A stretch of DNA of 49,132 bases from Hymenobacter elongatus (GCF_004745955.1 NZ_SRLD01000040.1:1-49132); one strand, 5' to 3'. Positions 33,344-43,188 are shown, counted from the stretch's first letter. Made by a program: numbers and translations. Notes: generated by a model not told the origin, from the sequence alone.

Positions 33344-33754
33344 ATGCCCCAGCCCTCCGATCCGACCTATAATATTCCGGCTCCCTACCGCCGCATGGAG
33401 AACCTGCACATTCTCTTCTGGCTGCTCAAAGACCTCGCCTGGTGTATGATCTGGAAGCCTCTGGCCCTGCTCATGATAGGGCCCACGCTGGGCATTGCCC
33501 TGCTCATTACTTGGCGCACGCGCACTATTAAAGCCGAGTTGGCCCACAACCTGGCTATTGTCTTCTGGATTTCGGCCAACTCTTACTGGATGATCAGCGA
33601 GTTCTTCGACTTCGACACAATGCGTGTGTGGGGCAGCCTCACCGGCAAGCACATGGCGCTGCTGCCCTTCCTCACCGGCCTGCTGATTCTGGCTTATTAT
33701 TACTTGGTCCAGAAGCCCCGAGAGGCAAGAACGGAGGCTGCGGTTGGGGCTTAA
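33344..33754 (+). CDS. Hypothetical membrane protein, 136 aa
   Basis: Three membrane helices are predicted: LAWCMIWKPLALLMIGPTLG (with ALLITW), LAHNLAIVFWISANSYWMIS and ALLPFLTGLLILAYYYLV. The soluble start (MPQPSDPTYNIPAPYRRMEN) is proline- and tyrosine-rich. A sequence WISANSYWMISEFFDFDT between helices two and three is well formed, suggesting real conservation, but I recognise no family. It converges on the 3' end of the MSEP-CTERM gene. Confidence 0.65.
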   Translation: MPQPSDPTYNIPAPYRRMENLHILFWLLKDLAWCMIWKPLALLMIGPTLGIALLITWRTRTIKAELAHNLAIVFWISANSYWMISEFFDFDTMRVWGSLTGKHMALLPFLTGLLILAYYYLVQKPREARTEAAVGA

Positions 33755-33861
33755 TGCACTGCGCATTGCAGCAAGCTGCTAAGCCACTGGTCACTTTTCC
33801 TGCTCACCTGCTACGGGCAGCAGTAGCCTGGCCTGCGGTTTTTGCCAGTGACGGGCTATGC

Positions 33862-36687
33862 TCATGCTATCCGAAGCCGGTAGCGCTTTACGAAGTACCA
33901 CGCGCCCAGCACCAATAATAGTATCCATACGTCGGGCTCCGACATGGGCTGGGTTTCCTCCCCGGCATCGAGGGCGCCGTTGCCCGCCAGTACTTCGTTC
34001 TGTTTGCGGCGCAACGCAGCTTTTTGGGCCTCGTTTTCCAGGGCCAGGTAAGAAGTCAGCGGAGTCATGATGCCGGAAGCGAAACTGCCCCGGATAGCGG
34101 ATAGGCGCATCGTTTCTGCCGCCGCTGGGTATAGTGCCTGGTATTGCTGGTAGCCGTGCAGCCACAGGCCATCCTGCCAGCTTTTCCCGACCGCCACGGG
34201 CAATTGCAGCGCGGCAGTAGCCAACACGATGGAAGGCTGACCATCGTCGGGCACATAGGCCTGGGGCTGCGCAGCACTGGGCCACGCCCGCACGGCCGGC
34301 ACCACCTCGGCGGCAGCTGCTACCAATGGGTAATTCGAATTGTCGCGGAGCGAATAAACCGTGGATTGAGCATTGGGCGTGAGGACATAGAAGGTCGCTT
34401 GCTCGGGCGTGGCGCTCTGCAGCTCGGCAAAACTAGCCGGCAGTACGGCCCGCTCCAGCGAGTCGGTGACAGCCACCAGCACCGGGTACGTGGCGGCCGG
34501 GTGCGTGCGGGCATCGCGCAACAGCCGCCGCATGGCTCCCTCCAAGTAGAAGCCACCCGTAGCGGGAGTCGCCAGCAGCTGCGCGTCCCAGGGTTGCCCG
34601 GCGCGAACAGGTGAGAGGCTGGCATTCACCAGGCTATAGCGGGCCGTAGCGGCGGCCCCAGCCGGCTGGGCGGCCAGAAAAGCGGCCACTTGTCGGGCAT
34701 AAGCAGTCCGGCCACCGGCCGCCGACGCCGACGCATCGAGCAGAAAATGGAAATATGGGCGGCGGACTACCAGCGGCAAGCGCTGCTTGGCGGCCGCACT
34801 GAGGTACACTACCTGCCCGCCTGCCGTGGTAATCGGGGTGGCTGACTGGTGGCCGTGGGTGGTGTCGCCCAGCGTTAGGGTACGGTCGGCGAGATGCAGC
34901 GTCGCGGGCTCCTTATGAATCAGCCGCAAACCGGTGCGGCGCACTTCCCCGGCCGCAAACGGAAACACCCGCAGCGCTACTCGGTTGGCGGTGAGATAAT
35001 ACAGTATTCCGGGGTCACGCTGCTCGTCGCGAATTTGGGAAAACACCCAGGTCGCCGCTTTTTTCTCGGCCAGAATTCCTTTTTCACGGCGGCCGTTGAT
35101 GTGTAGGTAATAGTCCTGAACCCAGCAGCCCACCGGCAATTCCACAACGGTACTGTACTCCGTGTTGGCGTCTGTCGTGGCATTCGTCACTTCCAAATCC
35201 ACCCAGCTCGTCCAGGTGGCCTGGCGGGCGTCGTAGCGGCTGCGGCTGCTAAGCCTGGTCAGGCGCGGCCCGTCGGTGGGGAAGGCAGCCGCTGCGGGGC
35301 GGGCGTTACGCCTATTTGGCAGGCGGCCGAAGAACACCTGCTCCAGCCGGTCGAGCTTGGCATCCAATAAAGTCAGATTATCGAGTACCAGCCAGTTGAA
35401 ATAAGACGATAGATAAGGCAACTGAGTGCCAAAAACGAAGTCGCCGCTGCTGCGCTTATGGGCTCGCACAGCCGCCAGCGTAGGCTCCAAAGCCGCTGCA
35501 TCGATGCGGGCTGCATCGGCATAATCGGGAGTATAGAGGTAGGCCAACGCCCGGTGCAGCGCGTGGCGGCGGTACAGATACTCGCCGGTAATAGCCAGCG
35601 GCAACAGCAGCCCGCTCCCAATTAGCAAGCCCAACAGCAGGCGACGCGGAAAATAGGAGCCCAACGCGTTTAAATCCTGGCCCAGCTCCCGCAGATGCAC
35701 TAGTAGTAACAATAGCGGGCTCAGCATCAGAAAGCCAGCCCCGACTACCACTACCGCCAGTACCGACAGCGGCAGAAACGGCAGGAATACCAGAAAAAAA
35801 TACAGCGTGTAGGAGAAGGTTACGCTCCGCCCCACGAATAACGCCAGCCGCGCCCATTGCCCGGCTGGGAGCGGCCAGCACAGCAGCACCCCATTCAGCA
35901 GGGCCAAGCCGTAGAACCACGGACCGGTGAAGTTGCCAAAAACGCCGCCATCTTCCGAGCCTAGTACCTTGAACAGCAGTCCGTTGTTGGTGGCCAACCC
36001 CAGCAGCGGCAGCACAATGGCAATCAGGGCTTTCCAGAGCAGCTGATACTCGGCCCAGACACCCGTTTTCCGGCTGATCAGAATGTATACGCCCCGGGCC
36101 AGGAAGAACAGGAACGTCAGCGTGCCAGTCACGAGCAGCACAATCATCACGTGCTCCCCAAACTCGCCGCCCGGCACCCGCCACAACGGTAACAGTACCT
36201 GCATGAACAGATACGCGCTTACCGGCACGGCCAGGGCAATGCCAAAGTTGGGCAGCGCCCGGTGGGGCTGGTCGTCGGGCGTGAGGCAGATGAGCACCAC
36301 CAGAGCGGCATGGGCCAGCGTGGGCATCAGAAAAGTACCGGCGTAAAGCGGCATTTCGTTGGGCACCATCCAGCGCGGCACTTCAGCCGGAAACAGCTCC
36401 CGCAGAAAATAGCCGTACAGGTATAAAAACACCACGTACGTACCCAGCGCCAAGATTCCGTACAGGAGCGGCAGCGGCTGCCCGCGCCGCAGCTGCCACC
36501 CAGCATAGGCCGCTTGCAGCAGCCCGAGCGCCAACAGGCCCACCCCCAACCCGAGCCACACCCGCTGGCTTAGGGTGGGCAGCAACGTATGCACGACGGC
36601 ATACTGACCGCCTAACAGCAGCAGCAGCACGGCTATGGGCAGCGTGTTCAGGACAAATAGCCACTTCGGGTTAAGCAGGTTTCGCAT
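33862..36687 (-). CDS. MSEP-CTERM protein: multi-membrane, VIT domain, exosortase K substrate
   Basis: 941 residues. About ten membrane helices lie in the first 390 residues, then a VIT-like domain (about 440-620; YDARQATWTSWVDLEVTNAT .. ELPVGCWVQDYYLHING .. GILAEKKAATWVFSQIRDEQ), then a von Willebrand-like portion (about 640-790; YFHFLLDASASAAGGRTAYA). The C-terminus has the MSEP-CTERM signature at residues 915-941: MSEPDVWI, a short membrane helix LLLVLGAWYFV and a basic KRYRLR tail. This is the tripartite sorting signal for an exosortase, which is encoded immediately upstream (xrtK); the two genes overlap by 17 bp. Family function is unknown. Confidence 0.9.
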   Translation of the reverse strand: MRNLLNPKWLFVLNTLPIAVLLLLLGGQYAVVHTLLPTLSQRVWLGLGVGLLALGLLQAAYAGWQLRRGQPLPLLYGILALGTYVVFLYLYGYFLRELFPAEVPRWMVPNEMPLYAGTFLMPTLAHAALVVLICLTPDDQPHRALPNFGIALAVPVSAYLFMQVLLPLWRVPGGEFGEHVMIVLLVTGTLTFLFFLARGVYILISRKTGVWAEYQLLWKALIAIVLPLLGLATNNGLLFKVLGSEDGGVFGNFTGPWFYGLALLNGVLLCWPLPAGQWARLALFVGRSVTFSYTLYFFLVFLPFLPLSVLAVVVVGAGFLMLSPLLLLLVHLRELGQDLNALGSYFPRRLLLGLLIGSGLLLPLAITGEYLYRRHALHRALAYLYTPDYADAARIDAAALEPTLAAVRAHKRSSGDFVFGTQLPYLSSYFNWLVLDNLTLLDAKLDRLEQVFFGRLPNRRNARPAAAAFPTDGPRLTRLSSRSRYDARQATWTSWVDLEVTNATTDANTEYSTVVELPVGCWVQDYYLHINGRREKGILAEKKAATWVFSQIRDEQRDPGILYYLTANRVALRVFPFAAGEVRRTGLRLIHKEPATLHLADRTLTLGDTTHGHQSATPITTAGGQVVYLSAAAKQRLPLVVRRPYFHFLLDASASAAGGRTAYARQVAAFLAAQPAGAAATARYSLVNASLSPVRAGQPWDAQLLATPATGGFYLEGAMRRLLRDARTHPAATYPVLVAVTDSLERAVLPASFAELQSATPEQATFYVLTPNAQSTVYSLRDNSNYPLVAAAAEVVPAVRAWPSAAQPQAYVPDDGQPSIVLATAALQLPVAVGKSWQDGLWLHGYQQYQALYPAAAETMRLSAIRGSFASGIMTPLTSYLALENEAQKAALRRKQNEVLAGNGALDAGEETQPMSEPDVWILLLVLGAWYFVKRYRLRIA

Positions 36688-37207
36688 AGCGCAGCGCTAC
36701 ATGATGGCATAGCAGCTGGAAGCCACCATAGATGAGAAGCAAGAAAAACAGATACACCAGCACCCCCTCCGCCTCGTGGAGCCATGCGTAGCGTCGGGCC
36801 AGCGTCGGTATAGCCCGCTGCAGCCCCACCGCCACCAGAATACGCGAGGCATTGACCAGCACCGTGAGCCCGTAGCCCAGCACCGGCAGGGCTAGCAGCC
36901 ACCAGCCGCTCCGCGCCTTGCCCGGCCCCAGATACCGCAGGCCAACGGTGAGCAGCAGCCCGCTGCACAAAAGCCAGAAGTTAAAGCCGGAGCAGGACTT
37001 GTCGATGGTGATGCGCAGGCCCGAGTGCACGAAGCCCCGGACGGGCTCAAACGACGACCCGGAGCCCAGCACTGCTCCTACCAGCGTATCAGTCGGCCGC
37101 AGCAGCCATAGCAGGTCGGTGGTGGTGGCCTGGGCATAGCTGAGCTTGAGCAGCAGAAAGGCAGCCGCGAAGGCAACGTACAGCGGCAGGCGACTGGCAG
37201 GACTCAT
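36671..37207 (-). CDS. xrtK: Exosortase K
   Basis: 178 residues, all-helical membrane protein with about six segments. The transpeptidase-like triad of exosortases is present: Cys72 in DKSCSGFNFWLLCSG, Arg122 in LVNASRILVAVGLQ and His144 in LHEAEGVLVYLF. The compact length and the DKSC-x-G-x-NF pattern fit exosortase K rather than the larger EpsH or XrtN types. It should cut or transfer proteins with an MSEP C-terminal signal; the sole substrate in the window is the gene it overlaps. The order xrtK then substrate suggests a dedicated, one-target sorting enzyme. Family assignment is from memory of motifs; a TIGRFAM search would settle K versus N. Confidence 0.88.
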   Translation of the reverse strand: MSPASRLPLYVAFAAAFLLLKLSYAQATTTDLLWLLRPTDTLVGAVLGSGSSFEPVRGFVHSGLRITIDKSCSGFNFWLLCSGLLLTVGLRYLGPGKARSGWWLLALPVLGYGLTVLVNASRILVAVGLQRAIPTLARRYAWLHEAEGVLVYLFFLLLIYGGFQLLCHHVALRYAKPA

Positions 37208-37318
37208 GGGACAACGGGAATAAGATCAGCACAAACGTATAACAAAGAACTTTGTAACACAAAGTATATTTTCAAAAGCAGTCTGTCATCCTACTCGGAT
37301 GTTACCATAACTCATGCA

Positions 37319-37488
37319 GAAGCTGTTCAGGCAGTAGACTTGTTTCTGAATAAAGCGAAACGAAAAAAGACGGTCATGCTGAGCGAAGTCGAAGCATCTC
37401 TACCGCTTCTTTGAACGGCACCTACGAAGCGGTAGAGATGCTTCGACTTCGCTCAGCATGACGTTCTCTTGACTTTCTAAACAGCTTC
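37319..37488. repeat. Palindromic repeat, 37-bp perfect arms
   Basis: Arms 37373-37409 and 37426-37462 are exact inverse complements over 37 bp (begin gtcatgctgagcgaagtcga..) around a 16-base loop. The right end ctttctaaacagcttc and left end agaagctgttcag are the family's terminal repeats. Lies in a 435-bp gap between xrtK and the aconitase gene; nothing else is seen in that gap apart from an inverted repeat aacggccgcc..ggcggccgtt near 37585-37615 acting as a likely aconitase terminator. Confidence 0.85.
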
Positions 37489-37642
37489 ACTATCATTGGT
37501 GCGCAGAGGCGCTTGCCGGCCAAAGGTTTTCCATACATACTGCTGCACTTCTGCTTTCATAAAGGGTATTTATTGCCACACAAAACGGCCGCCCCAGAAA
37601 CTGAGGCGGCCGTTTTACTGCACGTTAAGCCAGAAGTTACTT

Positions 37643-39931
37643 CTACGACAGCTGCGCTGAATCTGACTCTTTCAAGCGGATCAGGTTCAGGGCCGAGCCG
37701 GCCTTGAACCACTCGATCTGCCCCTGATTGTAGGTATGATTCAGGTAGATCAGGTCGGTGTCGCCGTCGGTGTGGTGCAGGCGGGCCTGCAGCGGCTGAC
37801 CGGGCGCAAACGACGTCAGGCCGAGGATGTCGATGGTGTCGCCTTCCTCAATCAGGTCGTAGTCGGCCTTGTTGGCGAACGTCAGCCCCAACATCCCTTG
37901 CTTCTTGAGGTTGGTTTCGTGAATCCGGGCGAAACTCTTCACGATAACGGCCCGCACGCCGAGGTGGCGGGGCTCCATGGCGGCATGCTCGCGCGAAGAG
38001 CCTTCCCCGTAGTTCTCGTCGCCGATTACCACCGTGCCGATACCCATCGACTTGTAGTTGCGGGCAACCTGCGGAACGGTGTTGTAGGTATCACCCTGAG
38101 CCACGAAATCCCGAACATTGTTGGCTTCACCATTGAAGGCATTGGTGGCGCCGATGAGCATGTTGTTCGAGATGTTATCGAGGTGGCCGCGGTATTTCAG
38201 CCACGGGCCGGCCATCGAAATATGGTCGGTGGTGCATTTGCCCTGCGCCTTGATGAGCAGACGCAGACCCATCAAGTCCACTCCTTCCCACGGCTTGAAG
38301 GGGTCAAGCAGCTCCAGGCGCTCGGAGGTTTCATCCACCAGCACCTGCACACCCGTGCCGTCGGCGGCGGGAGCCTGGTAGCCGGCATCTTCCACGGCAA
38401 AGCCCTGGGGCGGCATTTCCAAGCCCTGCGGCTCGTCGAAACGCACCTGCTGGCCGTCTTTGGTCGTGAGTGTATCGGTGAGCGGATTGAAGGTCAAATC
38501 ACCGGCAATGGCGAAGGCCGTCACGATTTCGGGCGAGGCCACGAAAGCGTGGGTGTTCGGGTTGCCGTCGTTCCGCTTGGCGAAGTTGCGGTTGAACGAG
38601 GTGATAATCGAGTTGCGGCGCTTGGGGTCGTCGGTGTGGCGGGCCCACTGGCCAATGCACGGACCGCAGGCGTTGGCCAGCACCACGCCACCCATCTGGG
38701 CGAAGGTGTCGAGCAGACCGTCGCGCTCCACCGTGTAGCGCACCAGCTCCGAGCCGGGCGTCACGGTGAACTCGGCATTCACCGTCAGGCCTTTCGTTAC
38801 GGCTTGGTTGGCAATGGAAGCAGCCCGGGTGATGTCTTCGTACGAAGAGTTGGTGCACGAGCCGATCAGGCCTACTTCCAGCTTCTCGGGCCAGCCATGC
38901 TCGCGCACCGCAGCCGCAAACTCCGAAATGGGCCAGGCGGCGTCCGGCGTGAACGGACCGTTCACGTAGGGTTCCAGCGTCGAAAGGTCAATTTCGATGA
39001 GCTGGTCGTAGTACGCGGCGGGGTTAGCGTACACCTCGTCATCGGCGCGCAGGTGGTGCGCCACAGCGGCGGCGGCGGCGGCGATTTCAGCCCGCTCGGT
39101 ACCACGCAGGTAGTCGCCCATCTTCTCGTCGTAAGAGAATACGGAGGTCGTAGCGCCGATTTCCGCGCCCATGTTGCAAATGGTGCCTTTGCCGGTAGCC
39201 GAGAGGCTGTTAGCGCCTTCGCCGAAGTACTCCACGATAGCGCCGGTGCCGCCTTTCACGGTCAGAATACCAGCTACTTTCAGGATAACGTCCTTCGCCG
39301 AAGCCCAGCCGCTCATCTTACCGGTCAGCTTCACGCCGATTACTTTCGGAAATTTCAGCTCCCAGGCCATGCCCGCCATTACGTCCACGGCATCGGCCCC
39401 GCCTACGCCAATGGCAATCATGCCCAGACCGCCGGCGTTGGGCGTGTGGGAGTCCGTGCCGATCATCATGCCGCCGGGGAAGGCGTAGTTTTCGAGCACC
39501 ACCTGGTGAATAATACCAGCACCGGGCTTCCAGAAGCCGATGCCGTATTTATTGGAAACCGAAGCCAGGAAATCATATACTTCGCGGTTTTCGTCGTTGG
39601 CCACGGCCAAATCCTCGGTGGCACCGTCGCGGGCCTGGATGAGGTGGTCGCAGTGCACGGTGCTGGGCACGGCTACCCGGGGCTTGCCGGCTTGCATAAA
39701 CTGCAACAGCGCCATTTGGGCCGTAGCATCCTGCATGGCAACACGGTCGGGGGCAAAATCGACGTAGGAAACGCCCCGCTCGAAGGCCTGAGTTACGGTG
39801 CCGCCATACAAGTGAGCGTACAGGATTTTCTCGGTCAGCGTGAGCGGGCGGCCAACGGCAGTACGAGCAGCTTCAATCCGCTGGCCCATACCGGCATACA
39901 CGGCCTGAATCATTTCTAAGTCAAACGCCAT
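37643..39931 (-). CDS. acn: Aconitate hydratase (mitochondrial/AcnA-type)
   Basis: 762 residues from ATG 39931. Family landmarks run through the whole protein: LTEKILYAHLYG, STVHCDHLIQA, MIGTDSHTPNAGGLGMIAIG, GSCTNSSYEDITRA with C359, and NACGPCIGQWA with C422 and C425 as 4Fe-4S ligands; the C-terminal swivel domain has YGEGSSREHAAMEPRHLG. It isomerises citrate to isocitrate in the TCA cycle. Length matches the mitochondrial type (about 755-780), not the longer IRP/AcnA or AcnB types. A promoter with TATATTTG box is present upstream. Divergent from the TlpA-like lipoprotein gene. Confidence 0.96.
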   Translation of the reverse strand: MAFDLEMIQAVYAGMGQRIEAARTAVGRPLTLTEKILYAHLYGGTVTQAFERGVSYVDFAPDRVAMQDATAQMALLQFMQAGKPRVAVPSTVHCDHLIQARDGATEDLAVANDENREVYDFLASVSNKYGIGFWKPGAGIIHQVVLENYAFPGGMMIGTDSHTPNAGGLGMIAIGVGGADAVDVMAGMAWELKFPKVIGVKLTGKMSGWASAKDVILKVAGILTVKGGTGAIVEYFGEGANSLSATGKGTICNMGAEIGATTSVFSYDEKMGDYLRGTERAEIAAAAAAVAHHLRADDEVYANPAAYYDQLIEIDLSTLEPYVNGPFTPDAAWPISEFAAAVREHGWPEKLEVGLIGSCTNSSYEDITRAASIANQAVTKGLTVNAEFTVTPGSELVRYTVERDGLLDTFAQMGGVVLANACGPCIGQWARHTDDPKRRNSIITSFNRNFAKRNDGNPNTHAFVASPEIVTAFAIAGDLTFNPLTDTLTTKDGQQVRFDEPQGLEMPPQGFAVEDAGYQAPAADGTGVQVLVDETSERLELLDPFKPWEGVDLMGLRLLIKAQGKCTTDHISMAGPWLKYRGHLDNISNNMLIGATNAFNGEANNVRDFVAQGDTYNTVPQVARNYKSMGIGTVVIGDENYGEGSSREHAAMEPRHLGVRAVIVKSFARIHETNLKKQGMLGLTFANKADYDLIEEGDTIDILGLTSFAPGQPLQARLHHTDGDTDLIYLNHTYNQGQIEWFKAGSALNLIRLKESDSAQLS

Positions 39932-39980
39932 AGTCAGAAGGGAAAAAGTGAAATAAGGAATGCTCCTGGGAGCAGGTACG

Positions 39981-40014
39981 CAAATATAGGCGGCCGGCGT
40001 TGCGCTACCCAAAA
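39981..40014 (-). promoter_or_regulatory. Promoter of the aconitase gene
   Basis: On the minus strand, TTTTG (40010-40014) and TATATTTG (39981-39988) are separated by 21 bases, matching the Bacteroidota sigma-ABfr -33 and -7 boxes. The start codon is 50 bp downstream. Inferred from consensus only. Confidence 0.6.
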
Positions 40015-40092
40015 TTTATCTTGGGCGCTCCGCTTATTAAACTAAGCGCCGGCCGTGGTAGTTTAGCCCCGAATTCCTTTCTCCTTTCCGCC

Positions 40093-41403
40093 ATGACGTA
40101 TTCTTCTTCCCTGCGCCCGCTGCTGGCCGGCCTCGGCCTCACGCTGGCCCTGGGGGCCTGCCAGTCCAATTCGAACCCCGAAACGGCAGCCACTGAGGTG
40201 GCCGTGGCCCCCACGGCCGGCGCGGAAGTGCTGACGATTGGCACCTGGCGCGGCGTGCTCTCGGCCCAGGGCCAGCAAATCCCGTTTCTGTTTGACATAA
40301 CCCAGGACGGCGGCAAGCCCACCGTGACGCTGCGCAACGGCGAGGAACGCATCAAGCTCGACGAAATAACAACGGCCGGCGACTCGACCACCATTCGGCT
40401 CGGCGTGTTCGATGCGGCGCTGGTGGTGCGGGCCGATGGCACGGATAAGCTCAAAGGCACTTGGGTGAAGTACGACGGCAAGGAGCCGTACCGGGTGGCG
40501 TTTGCGGCTACGAAGGGCGAGGAGCCATTGTTCCCGGTAATGGCCGACCGAAAAATCCTCTCGTTTGACGGTACCTGGAAAGTCACGTTCAAAGGCGAGG
40601 ATGGCGAAACCTACCCGGCAGTGGGTGTTTTCAAGCAAAACGAGCAGAACATAACCGGCACTTTCCTGACGAGCACTGGCGACTACCGCTACCTGGCTGG
40701 GCAAGTAGACGGCAATGTACTGAAGCTGTCTACCTTCGATGGAAGCCATGGTTTTCTGTTCTCGGGCAAAAACCCCAACGAGACGGATACCAACGCCACT
40801 GCCATCAGCGGCGACTTTTACAGCGGCAAAAAAGGCCACGAAACCTGGACGGCCGTGAAAGACCCCAACGCCAAGCTGCCCGACGCCAACACGCTCACCG
40901 GCATGAAGCCCGGCCAGAAAAAGCTCGACTTCAAGTTCCCGAGCATCTACGAAGGCGGCGCTATTTCGCCCTCCGACCCCAAGTACAAGGGTAAAGTCGT
41001 CGTGATTCAGATTCTGGGCTCGTGGTGCCCCAACTGCATGGACGAAACCAACTTCCTGGCTCCCTGGTACGAGAAAAACAAGAGCCGGGGCGTGGAAGTC
41101 ATCGGCCTGGGCTACGAGCGCACGCCCGACCAGACGCTGGCCGCCAAGAAGCTGCTCAAGATGAAGGAGCGTATGAATATAGGCTACGATCTGGCCGTGG
41201 CTGGCATTGCCGACAAGGATGCGGCCGCCAAATCGTTGCCGCAGCTGCAAAGCGTGCTGGCCTTCCCCACCACCATTTTCCTGGACAAGAAGGGCGAGGT
41301 GCGCAAAATTCACACGGGTTTCTCGGGCCCTGGCACCGGCACCTACTACCAGGAAGAAATTGCCGACTTCAACCAGACGATAGACATGCTGCTGAAGGAG
41401 TAG
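40093..41403 (+). CDS. TlpA-like thioredoxin-domain lipoprotein
   Basis: 436 residues. A signal peptide with lipobox LGAC (cysteine 19) anchors it in an envelope membrane. An N-terminal DUF-like beta-region (about 45-270), built on RNGEERIKLDE and KYDGKEPYRVAF motifs, precedes a thioredoxin fold (about 285-436) with the active site GSWCPNCMDE, a cis-Pro segment FPTTIFLDKKG and a TGFSGPGTGTYYQ end. It would act as a periplasmic thiol-disulphide reductase, like TlpA/ResA. A hairpin terminator follows. The aconitase gene runs divergently. Confidence 0.9.
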   Translation: MTYSSSLRPLLAGLGLTLALGACQSNSNPETAATEVAVAPTAGAEVLTIGTWRGVLSAQGQQIPFLFDITQDGGKPTVTLRNGEERIKLDEITTAGDSTTIRLGVFDAALVVRADGTDKLKGTWVKYDGKEPYRVAFAATKGEEPLFPVMADRKILSFDGTWKVTFKGEDGETYPAVGVFKQNEQNITGTFLTSTGDYRYLAGQVDGNVLKLSTFDGSHGFLFSGKNPNETDTNATAISGDFYSGKKGHETWTAVKDPNAKLPDANTLTGMKPGQKKLDFKFPSIYEGGAISPSDPKYKGKVVVIQILGSWCPNCMDETNFLAPWYEKNKSRGVEVIGLGYERTPDQTLAAKKLLKMKERMNIGYDLAVAGIADKDAAAKSLPQLQSVLAFPTTIFLDKKGEVRKIHTGFSGPGTGTYYQEEIADFNQTIDMLLKE

Positions 41404-41491
41404 CGCTCCGGGCTGCACGCTTTTTCCCATCTATCATCCTGAGCCTGCGAAGGACCTGCCTCCTTCCACCTGAAAACTCACTTCAACGGAC

Positions 41492-41527
41492 AAAGCCCTT
41501 TACCATAGCTGTGGTAAAGGGCTTTTT
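41492..41527 (+). terminator. Rho-independent terminator
   Basis: A 14-bp perfect stem (aaagccctttacca / tggtaaagggcttt) with a 6-base loop is followed by ttgcc. It follows the TlpA-like lipoprotein and precedes the convergent P450 gene. Confidence 0.85.
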
Positions 41528-41567
41528 GCCTTTAACAAGAGTTGATGAGCTAAAGGAGGAAGGTTCT

Positions 41568-43028
41568 TCACTCTGCTGCGCGCCGTTCAGGATTACAGAC
41601 GTTTTTATCGATCTGGCGCAGCCGCAGCTCAAAATCCCCTTTCGGGCGTAGCGTAATCAGTGGTTGCGTAGAAACCGGCAGTTGCCCGGCCACAAGTTGC
41701 ACTTCAAATTGGCGCAACAACTCCAGCGTCACGAGTTGCATTTCGGTGAGGGCGAACTGCATGCCAATGCACAGGCGCGGGCCGCCGCCGAAGGGCGCAT
41801 AGGCGGCCGGCACCAGCGGCCCCTGGCCGGGCGCAAACCGCAGGGGGCAAAACTCAGCCGGCCTTTCCCAGTGTTTAGCATCGTGGTGCAGGCCGTAGAT
41901 GTAGAGCGAAAATAGCGTGCCTTTCGGGATATGCAGGCCTTGGTAGTCATCGTCGGCGAGGGACAGGCGGTCTACCATCCAGGCGGGCGGATAGTGGCGC
42001 AGGGCTTCCTGAACCGCATACAGCGCCCGGCCCAGGCGCGGCAGCTCTTCGAACGTGAAGGGCGCTGCGGCCTGCTCGGGTGGCCGGCCGGCCAGCACAG
42101 CGGCCGTTTCGGTGCGGATGGCGACGGCTTCCGATGGGTTTTGAGCCACCAGATACAGCAGCCAGGTCAGGGCGTTGGCGCTGGTTTCGTGGCCGGCAAT
42201 GAGCAGAATCAGGGCTTCGTCGAGCACCTGAGCGGTGGTCATGGGCAGGCCCGTGTCTTCGTAGCGCACGTCGAGCAGCATCTGGAGCAGGTCGTCGGGC
42301 GGCGCGGGAGCAGTAGGGGCCTCGTTGGCTTGGCGGCGCTGCTGAATATAGCCGCCAAGCAGCTCCCGCAACTCGGTGGTCAACGCATCGTGGTAGCGGA
42401 ACCGGCCACTCAGGCGAAACCACGGCGTGAGGTAGGGCTGACGGATGGTGCGCACGTAGAACGCCTGAATCTCGGTAATAAGCGCGGCTACGCGGTCCAG
42501 CTCGGCGGCGGCGAAATTGGTGCTGAATACCGATCGGGCAATGATGCGGAACGTGAGCTGGGTCATCAGCTCGTGCGTTTGCACCGTAACTTCTCCTCCA
42601 CTCTCTGTCGCCTGGGCAATCAGTGGGGCCAGGGTTTCGGCAACAATTTCCTGCATCAGCCCCGTGAGGCCGGCTACGCGCTGACGATGGAAGCCGGGCT
42701 GAATCAGGCGGCGCTGCCGCAGCCAGTCGGGGCCTTCGTTGGTGAGCAGGCCATGGCCCACGTAGCGGGCAAAGCCCTGGGTAAACTTCGATTTGGCGTA
42801 GTTGCGGTGGTTCTTTTGCAGAATGTGCTGGATCAGGCCCGGGTCCTGGGTGAGCATGGACTTCTGGACCCCACCGATGTAGAGCTGCACGGTGTCACCG
42901 TAGCGCGCCATCGTCGCGTCGAGTACCGACACTGGGTCCTTGGCCAGGGCAAACGAGCGAAGCAAAGACTGCCAGCGCGGCACCTGCGGCACGGCGACAG
43001 GCGGGAAGACGGGAGTGGAATCGGCCAT
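41568..43028 (-). CDS. Cytochrome P450
   Basis: 486 residues, soluble. P450 motifs are clear: I-helix LIAGHETSANALTW (A-G-x-E-T, 278-282), K-helix EALRHYPPAW (E341, R344), the PERF-like WERPAEFCPLRF, and the haem loop FGGGPRLCIGMQFAL with Cys420. The N-terminus lacks a membrane anchor, as usual for bacterial P450s. It resembles the fatty-acid-hydroxylase-like (CYP102/CYP110-type) clade by pattern, but no reductase domain is fused and no ferredoxin gene is nearby. The substrate is unknown. Stands alone between convergent and divergent neighbours. Confidence 0.93.
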   Translation of the reverse strand: MADSTPVFPPVAVPQVPRWQSLLRSFALAKDPVSVLDATMARYGDTVQLYIGGVQKSMLTQDPGLIQHILQKNHRNYAKSKFTQGFARYVGHGLLTNEGPDWLRQRRLIQPGFHRQRVAGLTGLMQEIVAETLAPLIAQATESGGEVTVQTHELMTQLTFRIIARSVFSTNFAAAELDRVAALITEIQAFYVRTIRQPYLTPWFRLSGRFRYHDALTTELRELLGGYIQQRRQANEAPTAPAPPDDLLQMLLDVRYEDTGLPMTTAQVLDEALILLIAGHETSANALTWLLYLVAQNPSEAVAIRTETAAVLAGRPPEQAAAPFTFEELPRLGRALYAVQEALRHYPPAWMVDRLSLADDDYQGLHIPKGTLFSLYIYGLHHDAKHWERPAEFCPLRFAPGQGPLVPAAYAPFGGGPRLCIGMQFALTEMQLVTLELLRQFEVQLVAGQLPVSTQPLITLRPKGDFELRLRQIDKNVCNPERRAAE

Positions 43029-43188
43029 AAGGAAGCGGGAAATCAGGCGATACGGCCGAAAGTAACCCGCTCAGGAGCACCCCACCAACTGACGGGCTCA
43101 TCTTTTTACCGAATGGCCTCGTACAGCTTCTAGGGTTCTGGCCCCACCTTATTCCGTTCCTTCTTCCCCAACCAAACCCCTTCCGCAT

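Noticed and set aside
37736..39919. 727-codon plus-strand frame over the aconitase gene
   Set aside because: An antisense shadow of a strongly conserved enzyme, with His/Gly/Val-rich composition typical of such frames.
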